Shown: in pieces, positions 25,345-32,434 of the stretch
Position numbering within the stretch: the first letter of the stretch is position 1
Layout: every line of letters starts with the position of its first letter
From: Burkholderiales bacterium
GTDB lineage: Bacteria; Pseudomonadota; Gammaproteobacteria; Burkholderiales; Casimicrobiaceae
Assembly: GCA_017880805.1 (NCBI GenBank)
Contig: JADGRP010000254.1
Coordinates: 1-32,434, forward strand
Length of the DNA: 32,434 bases
Direction: 5' to 3'
The notes under the pieces: generated by a model
What the model saw: the letters and a program-made list of their open reading frames with translations, nothing else
Told to the model about the DNA's origin: nothing
The model's database searches: none
Translations under genes and position numbers: made by a program

Positions 25345-25587
25345 ATGCCGCAGCCTGATTCTTTTCCGCCGCCGACCGGCGACCCGGACAAGCCGCCGCA
25401 GGCCGGTTTTTTCCACGTCCTGGGCGCCGTGTTCGCGAGCTTCCTCGGCATCCGCAAGAAGGCGGCCGGCGAGCGCGACACCCTGTCGATCAAGCCGCTG
25501 CACGTCATCGTCGCCGGATTGCTGGGCGCCGCGATCCTTGTGACGCTCGTGCTAACGCTGGTGCGCTTTGTCACCCACGCGGGCTAG
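25345..25587 (+). CDS. DUF2970 family small membrane protein
   Basis: An 80-residue protein: a Pro/Asp-rich N-terminus (1-18), then the conserved FFHVLGAVFASFLGIRKK block (22-39) and one C-terminal membrane segment (about 53-75). This is the DUF2970 pattern common in beta- and gammaproteobacteria. Function is unknown; topology suggests a single-span inner-membrane protein with its basic block in the cytosol. No ribosome-binding site is visible before the ATG at 25345. Its last 17 bases overlap the end of the convergent glycosyltransferase gene, so the two messages are complementary there. Confidence 0.85.
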   Translation: MPQPDSFPPPTGDPDKPPQAGFFHVLGAVFASFLGIRKKAAGERDTLSIKPLHVIVAGLLGAAILVTLVLTLVRFVTHAG

Positions 25588-26509
25588 CGATGCTGTCGTC
25601 GGCGTTGGCGCCAATGCCGTGGAATCCCTCGGCGAAAGCGAGGTCGAGCAGCGATTGGTAGCGTGCGATCCGGGTAACCGCGTCGGGCGCCGCATGATGA
25701 CGCTCCTCCGCGTCGGCCGCAGCGGCCGCGAAATCAGCGAGGGGTAACGCAAGGAACTTGGCCCATTCCGCGATCTCGCCGTGGCGCGCGATGATGCGGT
25801 GCGCGCGTTCGCCCGAATAACGAAGCGCGTCGGCCCGTTCGGGAAGCGTCAAAGCGTGATCGTGCCAGGCCACTGCCTTCGGCAAGAAGTGGCTGCAGCC
25901 GCCGTCCTTGCGCAGACGAAGGCCGAAGTCGAAATCATCGCCGGTATCGTGCAGCGCGTCGTCGAATCCGCCCAGCCGATCGAACGTCGCGCGGCTGATC
26001 GACACATTGCCGGCGTAAAAAAACGTTCGCGGCCAGTGCGCCGCCGCCAACCGGAACGGCACACCGAAAAGCAGGCCGCTGTCCTCCAGCCAGCATCGGA
26101 ACGGGTCACCGCGCAACATGTCAGGAAAGAACGACGGACCGATGCCCGCCACAGCGCCGCGGAGGATGTTCCTGTGAAGCTCGACGTGGGCGCGCACCAG
26201 CGTCGGAGTCGGAATGAAGTCGTCGCCGACAAACAGCAGCAAACGCGAGAGTGACGCTCGTGCACCGGCATTGTTCGCCGCCGCGCGTCCAATGCTGTCA
26301 ATGCTCAGCAACCGGATCGGTGTCCACGGAAACCGACGCCGATGATCATCATAGGTTCGGTCGGCATGGTCGCGGCCGCCGCCGTCGACCACAATGACCT
26401 CGAACGACATGGCCGCACCGGTCTGCCCGACATAGGAGTCGAGCACGAGCGCCAGGTCGTTGTGGTGCGGGTTGAGCGCAACGACGACGCTGCAATCGAT
26501 GGGGGTCAT
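25571..26509 (-). CDS. GT2-family glycosyltransferase, last gene of the kyn operon
   Basis: A 312-residue GT-A fold glycosyltransferase. The N-terminal SVVVALNPHHND (7-18) and FEVIVVDGGGRD (36-47) match the nucleotide-sugar binding start of family GT2. The metal-binding D-x-D equivalent is probably GDD (95-97) in LLFVGDDFIP, and DDFDFGLRLR (191-200) is the acceptor-side E/D motif. There is no membrane segment, so it should act in the cytosol or at the inner face. Donor and acceptor are unknown. The start codon at 26509 directly abuts the previous stop (TGA then ATG), so it is coupled to the SEC-C/GT2 gene, and both lie behind kynA-kynU. The 3' end overlaps the convergent DUF2970 gene. It may be a polysaccharide or small-molecule transferase; the sequence does not decide. 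Confidence 0.9.
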   Translation of the reverse strand: MTPIDCSVVVALNPHHNDLALVLDSYVGQTGAAMSFEVIVVDGGGRDHADRTYDDHRRRFPWTPIRLLSIDSIGRAAANNAGARASLSRLLLFVGDDFIPTPTLVRAHVELHRNILRGAVAGIGPSFFPDMLRGDPFRCWLEDSGLLFGVPFRLAAAHWPRTFFYAGNVSISRATFDRLGGFDDALHDTGDDFDFGLRLRKDGGCSHFLPKAVAWHDHALTLPERADALRYSGERAHRIIARHGEIAEWAKFLALPLADFAAAAADAEERHHAAPDAVTRIARYQSLLDLAFAEGFHGIGANADDSIASPRG

Positions 26510-27940
26510 TCAGGCATTCTCCGACGCTCCTCGTGCCATAACGCGTCGGGCGAGTGCATGCAGCGTCGCCGGCGGGATTGCGCTTGCGCGGCCCGATACG
26601 AGGACTTGCTCGAAGAATCGATCGCCCCAGATTTTCGGGACCGGAGCGAATGGGTTCGTGAAATCGCCGGCATTCTGCACCTGCTGGTGGAAGTCCATGA
26701 ACATCGCATCCACCTCGCGCTTAGCGTCTGCCGTCGACTCGAGTATGGTGTTGTTGGCGTGCAGGCGGTAGTCATACTCTGCGGACGGCACGAACCCCGG
26801 CTCCGCTATCAGGCTTGCACGCAGGCAAAAATCCCAATCGTGGTTGTAGCGGAAATCCCGGAAGCCGCCGATTCGATCGAAAAGCGCTCGCGCAAAAAAC
26901 AGCGCGCCGGAAGAAATCGACGGATTGCCCGACAGGAACGAAAAGCCTATCGTGTCCCTGGCGCTCACATTGTCCGTTAGATAGGCGAGGTCGGCCGCGC
27001 GTGGCGAAGTTTCAGCACTGATCGCCTCGCCGTCCTGGTCGATGAACGCGACGCGGGAAAAGCCCCATTTTTCGCCTCTACGAGCGATCGCATCGACCAT
27101 GTTCATCAAACGCGACGGTGCGAAACGATCGTCCGAGTTAAGAACGTTCACGAACTCGCCCTTGCTCGACGCTACCGCCTCGTTGATCGTCCTCGCCGCG
27201 CCGCAATTTTCGCGTGCGTGAAAATGCCAGGGAAACGGGCTGTGGCACAACGCCGCACGAATGCGACTCGCGGAATCATCCAATGAACCATCGTCGATCA
27301 CGATGATTTCGACCGACGGATAGGTCTGGATGAATATCGACTCGAGCGCGCTCTCGACGTACGCGCGATGGTTATAGCTCGGGATGACCACGCTGACCAG
27401 CGGCGCGGCGTCGCGCCAGGTGGTGCGTCTGCTATCGAGCATCTCGTCGTACGCTTGCCAGAGTTGTCCGGTCGCCGGGTCCATCCCGCCGCTCAGTTCG
27501 GCAGCCACGGCGAGTCCGAGATTGTGCTGGGCCGCGGCGAACCGCCACTCGAACAAGTCGGCGGCATGACAGAGGTACCGCAACGCATCGCGGTAGTGTC
27601 CCGTCTGCAACAGGATCACTCCGAGCATGTGCACCGCATCTGGGACATCGGCATGTTCTCGAACCACCTCCTCGTAGAGTGCCTGAGCGTCGTTCAGCTG
27701 GCCCGTCTGGTGCAGCGCCAACGCCCGCCACAATCGATCGCCGACACCCTCGGGGCAGGAAGCGCGCACTTCCACGATGACCGAACCGCAGCAAGCCTTG
27801 AAGCGGCGGCCGCTTGCGCACGGGCACGGAGCGTTGCGAGCTACGTCGGCGCGGGAGACAGCGCCTGCATGTTCCTGCCCCATTACAGCGGGCATTGTCC
27901 CGATTGCCTTGCGCGCCGCCGTGGCGCTCTCAACGATCAT
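26510..27940 (-). CDS. SEC-C / TPR / GT2 glycosyltransferase fusion
   Basis: A 476-residue protein with an unusual domain order. A SEC-C zinc-binding motif (APCPCASGRRFKACCG) has C39, C41, C50 and C51 in the CxC-x8-CC pattern. TPR-like helices span about 70-150 (LHQTGQLNDAQALYEEVV and two more). The GT2 catalytic domain begins PLVSVVIPSYN (180-190), with VIDDGSLDDS, the metal-binding SDDR (269-272) and HDWDFCLR (367-374). SEC-C motifs usually lie on SecA or on protein-handling factors, so this enzyme may be recruited to a protein or the ribosome/SecB; that is inference. The ATG at 27940 overlaps the kynU stop as ATGA; an alternative start is M20. It sits between kynU and a second GT2 gene in one co-directional unit. 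Confidence 0.9.
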   Translation of the reverse strand: MIVESATAARKAIGTMPAVMGQEHAGAVSRADVARNAPCPCASGRRFKACCGSVIVEVRASCPEGVGDRLWRALALHQTGQLNDAQALYEEVVREHADVPDAVHMLGVILLQTGHYRDALRYLCHAADLFEWRFAAAQHNLGLAVAAELSGGMDPATGQLWQAYDEMLDSRRTTWRDAAPLVSVVIPSYNHRAYVESALESIFIQTYPSVEIIVIDDGSLDDSASRIRAALCHSPFPWHFHARENCGAARTINEAVASSKGEFVNVLNSDDRFAPSRLMNMVDAIARRGEKWGFSRVAFIDQDGEAISAETSPRAADLAYLTDNVSARDTIGFSFLSGNPSISSGALFFARALFDRIGGFRDFRYNHDWDFCLRASLIAEPGFVPSAEYDYRLHANNTILESTADAKREVDAMFMDFHQQVQNAGDFTNPFAPVPKIWGDRFFEQVLVSGRASAIPPATLHALARRVMARGASENA

Positions 27941-29178
27941 GACGGTATCACGTCAGCGAAGGCCCTTGCCACATGGTCTAGCTCATCGGACGTCGTCAAT
28001 ACATCGGGGCAAAGTCGGATACGATGGCCGCGTGCATCGGCGATGACGCCGCGAGCGGCCAATGCTTCGACGCCGCGACGCGCAGCGCGAGACGCACCAT
28101 CACCTCTACAATCGACGACGATGAATGCGCCAAAGTCCGGACTGCCGCCTGTCGCGCTGACGCCGCGCTCGGCGAGCGATGAGACCAGCCGCCGTTGTTG
28201 CGCAAGCGAATAATCGCGCACGCGCTGCACGCCGATCGCCTGAGTAAATATTTGTCCGGCGCGCGCCTGGTAGCAGGTCATCACCGGTGGTGTCGATTCC
28301 AGAAACGCATCGCCACCTTCGCCGAATTGCGGCGGGTCCGGCCTTTCGTACGCGAAATGATCTTTTTTCGCGAACCAGCCGACGTCGAGCGTCGACACGC
28401 TGCCGTCGAGATGCCGCGGATGCAGGTAGAGATAGCCCGCGCCCGGCCCGCCGCGCAGATACTTGTAGGCGGCGCCGATTGCGAAGTCGGCATCCAGCGC
28501 CATGACATCGACCGGAAACACGCCCAGCGAATGATAGACGTCGATCAGCACGCGTGCGCCGCCGGCGTGCGCCGCGGCAATCAGCACGGGAAGCTGCGGC
28601 AACACGTGCCCGGTATGGAATGCGACCTGCGAAATGACCACCAGATCCGCCTGGCTGACCGCCGCCAGCAAATCGGCGGCGTCGAACAGTCCCGAATCGC
28701 GCATTTCGACAAAATGGAGCGCGATGCGGCCGCGGCGCGCGTACTGTCGCAGAATCAGGTCGATCGAGTCGAACTCGCCGCGCGTTGCGACCACCCGTGG
28801 GACGCCATCATAGGTGTTGAGGATCGCGCGCAGCCCCTGCCCGGCGCTTGTCTTCGGCACGACGCAATCCGCGCGCGGGGCGCCGAGCAGTTGCGCAAGG
28901 CGTGCACGGTAGGCGCCGATCTCGGCCAGCCACTCCTCCCATGCATCGCCCAGCTTCGATTGCCAAAGGCCCATTGCCTCCGCGAGATCGTCGGCAGTGG
29001 CATCGAGCGGCCTGCCCAGCGAATGATTGGCGAAGTAGGCGCAGTTGCGGTTGGCGCCGAGCACGCGCGAAAAAAGCGGCGCGATGTGCTGACGTATGCC
29101 TTCTTCGGTCAGCTTGCCCGGTCCGAGCGCGGCGATTGCGTGCGCGATTCCAGCCGCCGTATCCAGTTTCGCGTTCAT
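27937..29178 (-). CDS. kynU: Kynureninase-like PLP enzyme
   Basis: Kynureninase cleaves kynurenine to anthranilate and alanine. The 413-residue product is a fold-type I PLP enzyme: D213 in LIDVYHSLG binds the PLP ring, and K239 in [15 protein letters not shown] is the Schiff-base lysine in the kynureninase Y-K-Y-L-x-[GA]-G-P-G form. [12 protein letters not shown] (48-59) replaces the usual YLDGNSLG, so it is a diverged kynureninase or close class V relative; the upstream kynA supports kynureninase. Start ATG at 29178 overlaps the kynA stop as ATGA, and its own stop overlaps the next ATG in the same way. No kynB (formamidase) is seen in the window. Confidence 0.82.
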   Translation of the reverse strand: MNAKLDTAAGIAHAIAALGPGKLTEEGIRQHIAPLFSRVLGANRNCAYFANHSLGRPLDATADDLAEAMGLWQSKLGDAWEEWLAEIGAYRARLAQLLGAPRADCVVPKTSAGQGLRAILNTYDGVPRVVATRGEFDSIDLILRQYARRGRIALHFVEMRDSGLFDAADLLAAVSQADLVVISQVAFHTGHVLPQLPVLIAAAHAGGARVLIDVYHSLGVFPVDVMALDADFAIGAAYKYLRGGPGAGYLYLHPRHLDGSVSTLDVGWFAKKDHFAYERPDPPQFGEGGDAFLESTPPVMTCYQARAGQIFTQAIGVQRVRDYSLAQQRRLVSSLAERGVSATGGSPDFGAFIVVDCRGDGASRAARRGVEALAARGVIADARGHRIRLCPDVLTTSDELDHVARAFADVIPS

Positions 29179-30032
29179 CGGGCGCCGATCACGGTGCGCA
29201 CGTCGATGAGCTCAGGAAAAAAAGTGTGCGCCAGCACGTTCTTCAGGAAATTCACTCCCGACGACCCGCCGGTCCCCGGCTTGTGGCCGATGATACGCTC
29301 GACAGTCTTGAGATGGCGAAAGCGCCAGAGCTGGAAACTCTCTTCGACATCGACCAGCTTTTCCGCCATTTCGTAAGCATCCCAGTATTGCTCCGGTTGG
29401 TCGTAGATGAGCTTGAACACCTGCACCAGTTCGGCATTGCGTTGGTGCGGTTGCGACCAGTCGCGTTCGACGCAGGCGACGGGCACATTCAGGCCGCGTC
29501 GCGACAGGTGGCGAAGAAATTCGTCGTACAAGGACGGCGCCTCGAGCAGCGCGGTGAGCTCGGCGTGGACGGCGGGATCGTAGCGAAAGACATCGAGCAG
29601 GGCACGATGCTTGTTGCCGAGTAGAAACTCGATGGCGCGATATTGCGCCGACTGGAAGCCCGACGAGCTGCCCAGCGACAAGCGAAAGCCTTCGTACTCG
29701 GAAGGGGTCAGCGTTTCCAGCACCGCCCACTGTTCGAAAAGCTGTTTCTGGATCAATTTCACCCGCGACAGTATCTTGAAGCAGGCGTCGAGCTGGTCGA
29801 CGCGAACAAAGCGGATCGCCGCTTTGAGCTCGTGCAACATGAGCTTCATCCAAAGCTCGGAGACCTGGTGTTGAATAATGAACAGCACTTCATCGTGCCG
29901 CGGCGGCGCTGCCGGCGTTCCTGAAAGCGGATGTTGCGACGACAGCAAGGTATCGAGATGCAAATATCCCGCATACGTCAGTCGATCGCTGAAATCGATG
30001 ACGATGCCGGGCTCGAGCGGGGTCTTGGACAT
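29175..30032 (-). CDS. kynA: Tryptophan 2,3-dioxygenase
   Basis: Heme enzyme that opens the indole ring of tryptophan to N-formylkynurenine, the first step of the kynurenine pathway. The 285-residue product matches the bacterial enzyme family; relative to the Xanthomonas enzyme, H55 ([13 protein letters not shown]), Y113, R117, T254 and the heme-ligand H240 fall at identical positions. The C-terminal [17 protein letters not shown] is conserved too. ATG at 30032 has no recognisable ribosome-binding site. The promoter at 30058-30086 is near-consensus with a leader of only about 20 bases. It is the first of four overlapping genes: kynA, kynU, SEC-C/GT2 and GT2. Confidence 0.95.
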   Translation of the reverse strand: MSKTPLEPGIVIDFSDRLTYAGYLHLDTLLSSQHPLSGTPAAPPRHDEVLFIIQHQVSELWMKLMLHELKAAIRFVRVDQLDACFKILSRVKLIQKQLFEQWAVLETLTPSEYEGFRLSLGSSSGFQSAQYRAIEFLLGNKHRALLDVFRYDPAVHAELTALLEAPSLYDEFLRHLSRRGLNVPVACVERDWSQPHQRNAELVQVFKLIYDQPEQYWDAYEMAEKLVDVEESFQLWRFRHLKTVERIIGHKPGTGGSSGVNFLKNVLAHTFFPELIDVRTVIGAR

Positions 30033-30057
30033 GGTGGAAAATGGATTGCGATGGCGG

Positions 30058-30086
30058 AGTATAGGAACGAGGTTGCGGCGTGTCCA
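30058..30086 (-). promoter_or_regulatory. Sigma70 promoter of the kyn-glycosyltransferase operon
   Basis: On the minus strand, -35 TGGACA (30081-30086, five of six), a 17-base spacer and -10 TATACT (30058-30063, five of six). The start near 30051 gives a leader of about 18 bases. It lies in the 131-base gap shared with the divergent hydrolase gene. Confidence 0.75.
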
Positions 30087-30163
30087 CCGGGAAGATGTCG
30101 ATGCCGCGCGAGAGCGTCGCGTCCGCCCTGGCGCCGCGCCGCTGCTCTGCTACCATTCCGCGA

Positions 30164-31663
30164 ATGATGAAATGGTCCGCCTGGATGCCGCGCGCGATCG
30201 ATCGCGGTTCTGTTGCTGCATCGCTGCTTGTCCTGTTGCTGGGCGGCTGCGGCGACAGGGCCGTGACGCGGCATGTCGCGTTACACGAGTGCCGTTTGGC
30301 CAAGCTCGCGTCGGCCGCGCAGTGCGCCACCGTCGAAGTACCCGAGGACCGGTCCAAGCCCGAGGGCCGCACGCTTGCGCTTTCCGTCGCGATGCTGCCC
30401 GCCAACACGCTCAGCCCCGATGCCGACCCGTTATTCATGCTTGCCGGCGGGCCCGGTCAATCGGCCGAAGCACTGGTACCCGTTGCGGTCGCGCTTGCCG
30501 GTGTGCGCCGCACCCGCGACATCGTGCTGATCGATCCGCGCGGCGCCGGCAAGTCGGCGCCGCTGAAGTGCGCCGCTCTGGCGCCGCGCGACCCTTTCGA
30601 TGAGCTGATCGACGCCGATCTGGGCGCCACCGCCGCACCGCGCTGTCTTGCAGAACTGCGTGCCGCAGGCAACGTCGACGTCTCCCACTACATCACGCCG
30701 GAAACCGTCGCCGATGTCGACGCGGTTCGCGCGGCGCTGGGCTACGAGCGCATCAATCTCTGGGGCGGTTCCTACGGCACGCGCGTCGCGCAGGAATTCG
30801 TGCGCCGCTACCCCTCGCGCGTCCGCAGCATGGTGCTCGACGGAGTCGCACCGCCGGCGATGAGAATCACGCTCGACATCTGGCCCGCGCGCGAGGCCGC
30901 GCTCGCCGACGTTCTGGCCGCATGTGCCGAAGACGCGGTCTGCAAACGCGCATATCCCAATCTGAATGCGACATTGGGAGAGATCAAGACTGCGCTCGGC
31001 GTGTCGCGCCGGATCAACATCACCGACCCGCGCACCGGTGTGCTGCGCGAGGTTCCGATGACCTTCGATACCGTGGTCGGAGCCTTGCACGGGTTCGTGT
31101 ACGCGCCCGAGCTGGCGAGCCTCATACCGCCACTGCTCGGCCGTGCGCAAGCCGGCGATTTTGCGCCGCTGATGGCCACCGCGATGCTGTCTGCCGGCGA
31201 TCTGGAACAAACCTTGAATCTCGCCTTGCACTACGCGGTGACGTGCGCCGAGGATGCGCCGCGCGTGACGGCTGGCGACCGCAGCCGGATACTCGCGACT
31301 CTGCGCGCGCCGTCACTTGCGTCACGCAATCTTGCGGCCTGCGACGGCTGGCCGCGTCCAACCCTGCCGGAGGATTTCTATGCGCCGCTCATCAGCGCCA
31401 TTCCGACGCTTATCCTCTCCGGCGGCCTCGATCCGGTCACGCCGCCGGCCGATGGCGAAATCGTTGCCAAATCGCTGTCGAACAGCCGGCACGTCATCGC
31501 GGCAGGTTATGGCCACATCGTTACGCCGCACGCGTGCGCGTCGCGCCTGATCGAAAAATTCATCGACGCCGCCGGTTTCTCGACGCTGCCTCAGTCATGC
31601 CTCGACTATCTCGCGACAAGCAAGCGGCCGCCGATCTTTTCGTCGCTCCTGGAGCCGAAGTGA
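30164..31663 (+). CDS. Lipoprotein alpha/beta hydrolase (TAP-like, S33 type)
   Basis: A 499-residue secreted hydrolase. The signal peptide ends in lipobox LLGGC (Cys29), so it should be lipid-anchored in the envelope. The alpha/beta hydrolase core has nucleophile S203 in GGSYGT, acid D423 in GGLDPVTPP and base H451 in GYGHIVTPH. The central lid and C-terminal TAP-like domain fit tripeptidyl aminopeptidase/proline iminopeptidase relatives (S33); a true substrate is not evident. The frame is open from 30080, but only the start at 30164 (or 30167) yields a lipoprotein signal. No ribosome-binding site; a TACCAT -10-like box at 30151-30156 would place transcription at the ATG (leaderless). The stop overlaps the ABC gene as GTGA. 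It is divergent from kynA, so a link to that operon is only positional. Confidence 0.88.
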   Translation: MMKWSAWMPRAIDRGSVAASLLVLLLGGCGDRAVTRHVALHECRLAKLASAAQCATVEVPEDRSKPEGRTLALSVAMLPANTLSPDADPLFMLAGGPGQSAEALVPVAVALAGVRRTRDIVLIDPRGAGKSAPLKCAALAPRDPFDELIDADLGATAAPRCLAELRAAGNVDVSHYITPETVADVDAVRAALGYERINLWGGSYGTRVAQEFVRRYPSRVRSMVLDGVAPPAMRITLDIWPAREAALADVLAACAEDAVCKRAYPNLNATLGEIKTALGVSRRINITDPRTGVLREVPMTFDTVVGALHGFVYAPELASLIPPLLGRAQAGDFAPLMATAMLSAGDLEQTLNLALHYAVTCAEDAPRVTAGDRSRILATLRAPSLASRNLAACDGWPRPTLPEDFYAPLISAIPTLILSGGLDPVTPPADGEIVAKSLSNSRHVIAAGYGHIVTPHACASRLIEKFIDAAGFSTLPQSCLDYLATSKRPPIFSSLLEPK

Positions 31664-32403
31664 TCGAGGTCGATCGTCTCGAGAAGCACTTCGGCAAGCA
31701 CCGCGAAATCAAAGCCGTCGCCGGCGCCACGTTTCGCGCCGAAGACGGTGAGATCACCGGCCTGCTCGGCCCCAACGGCGCCGGCAAGACGACGCTGCTG
31801 CGCACGCTGGCAACACTGATCGCGCCGGATGCTGGAAGCGCCACCATCGACGGGCTCGACGTGGTGCGCGACCGGTACGCGGTACGCGGCCGCATCGGCG
31901 TGCTGTCGGATGCGCGTGGGCTCTATGCGCGTCTCACCGCGCGGGAGAACGTGCGCTACTACGGGCTCCTGCACGGCCTTGCCGGTGCGGCGCTCGACGC
32001 GCGCGTCGACACCTTGCTGACGCAATTTGGCTTGGCCGAGCTCGCCGACCGTCGCGCTCACGGTTTCTCGCAAGGCGAGCGGATGAAGGTCGCCATTGCG
32101 CGTGCACTGGTGCACGATCCGGCCACCATCCTGCTCGACGAGCCCACCAACGGACTCGACATCATGAGCATACGGAGCCTGCGTGAGCTGTTGCGCGGGC
32201 TTCGTCAAGCGGGAAAATGCATCCTGTTTTCGACCCACGTGATGCAGGAAGTCGCCGCGCTGTGCGACACCGTCGTCATCCTCGGCCACGGCCGCGTGGT
32301 CGCCAGCGGCACCGGCGCGGACTTGATGCGCCGCACAGGCCGCGATTCGCTGGAAGACGCGTTTGTCAGCCTGCTAGGATCCGGAGAAGGTCTCGCGGCA
32401 TGA
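31660..32403 (+). CDS. ABC transporter ATP-binding protein (NatA-like)
   Basis: A 247-residue cytosolic ATPase of the ABC-2/NatA export type. Walker A GPNGAGKTT is at 37-45, the Q-loop lies in GVLSDARGLYARLT, the signature is the variant FSQGER (for LSGGQ), and Walker B ILLDEPTNGLD follows, with STHVMQEV as the H-loop. NatA in Bacillus drives sodium export, but related ATPases serve many substrates, so I give no symbol. The start is GTG at 31660, overlapping the hydrolase stop by four bases; its own stop overlaps the next ATG as ATGA. This is a translationally coupled hydrolase-ATPase-permease unit. Confidence 0.92.
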   Translation: MIEVDRLEKHFGKHREIKAVAGATFRAEDGEITGLLGPNGAGKTTLLRTLATLIAPDAGSATIDGLDVVRDRYAVRGRIGVLSDARGLYARLTARENVRYYGLLHGLAGAALDARVDTLLTQFGLAELADRRAHGFSQGERMKVAIARALVHDPATILLDEPTNGLDIMSIRSLRELLRGLRQAGKCILFSTHVMQEVAALCDTVVILGHGRVVASGTGADLMRRTGRDSLEDAFVSLLGSGEGLAA

Positions 32404-32434
32404 GCAGCGCTGCGCGCATCCTTACCGTGGCGGG
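32400..32434 (+). CDS. ABC-2 type permease partner, 5' end only (runs off the window)
   Basis: Only 11 complete codons are visible, reading MSSAARILTVA. The ATG overlaps the ATPase stop (ATGA). By operon logic this is the membrane permease of the ABC-2/NatB kind; the visible sequence alone does not identify it. Confidence 0.5.
   Translation, partial: MSSAARILTVA

Noticed and set aside
30164-31663. The alpha/beta hydrolase as the missing kynurenine formamidase
   Set aside because: It is a lipoprotein of the TAP/S33 type with a large lid domain and is divergently transcribed; formamidases are smaller and cytosolic.

Overview
This 32.4 kb window reads as one stretch of chromosome from a GC-rich betaproteobacterium. 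Several gene neighbourhoods are typical of that class: lptFG divergent from pepA-holC; rplU-rpmA divergent from ispB with a proline tRNA behind it; mutS followed by slyD, roxA and a DUF7931-type gene; dapA-bamC-MBL-purC; and small lineage proteins of the DUF2917 and DUF2970 kinds. LptF/LptG, BamC and five or more lipobox proteins show a Gram-negative, LPS-bearing envelope. I cannot place it below class. I see no phage, insertion sequence, CRISPR array or conjugation gene.

Layout. Positions 1-2480 (minus): an end-truncated hypothetical gene, holC and pepA, read from a good sigma70-type promoter. 2573-4755 (plus): lptF-lptG. 4829-5596 (minus): rplU-rpmA with a near-consensus promoter and a terminator. 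5726-6826: ispB and tRNA-Pro(CGG). 7075-9933: two tandem paralogous lipoproteins, each with four DUF4397-like repeats and its own promoter-like signal; the second has a perfect 13-bp hairpin in its leader. 10000-10614: a methyltransferase-like membrane protein of noticeably lower GC, divergent from mutS. 10699-15628: mutS, slyD (reverse), roxA and a DUF7931-like gene, with three 12-bp tandem repeats between slyD and a possibly leaderless roxA. 15654-16165: a three-way-junction-like inverted repeat, a small Pro/Ala/Lys-rich lipoprotein and a strong terminator. 16211-19767 (minus): dapA-bamC-MBL-purC. 19871-21903: a LysR regulator overlapping a methyltransferase gene, divergent from a DUF2917 gene. 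21985-24570 (minus): clpB behind an almost perfect sigma32 promoter. 24721-25587: a lipoprotein truncated globin and, divergently, a DUF2970 membrane protein.

The most unusual part is 25571-30032 (minus): four tightly coupled genes read from one strong promoter. They are tryptophan 2,3-dioxygenase, a kynureninase-like enzyme, a SEC-C/TPR/GT2 glycosyltransferase fusion and a second GT2 glycosyltransferase. Three junctions are 4-base ATGA overlaps or direct stop-start abutment, so these enzymes are probably made together. That raises the possibility of a pathway that oxidises tryptophan through the kynurenine route and couples it to glycosylation. No formamidase gene is visible. The window ends with a lipoprotein alpha/beta hydrolase coupled to an ABC-2-type exporter ATPase and the first codons of its permease.

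All reads are from sequence alone; family names rest on motif recognition, not on searches.
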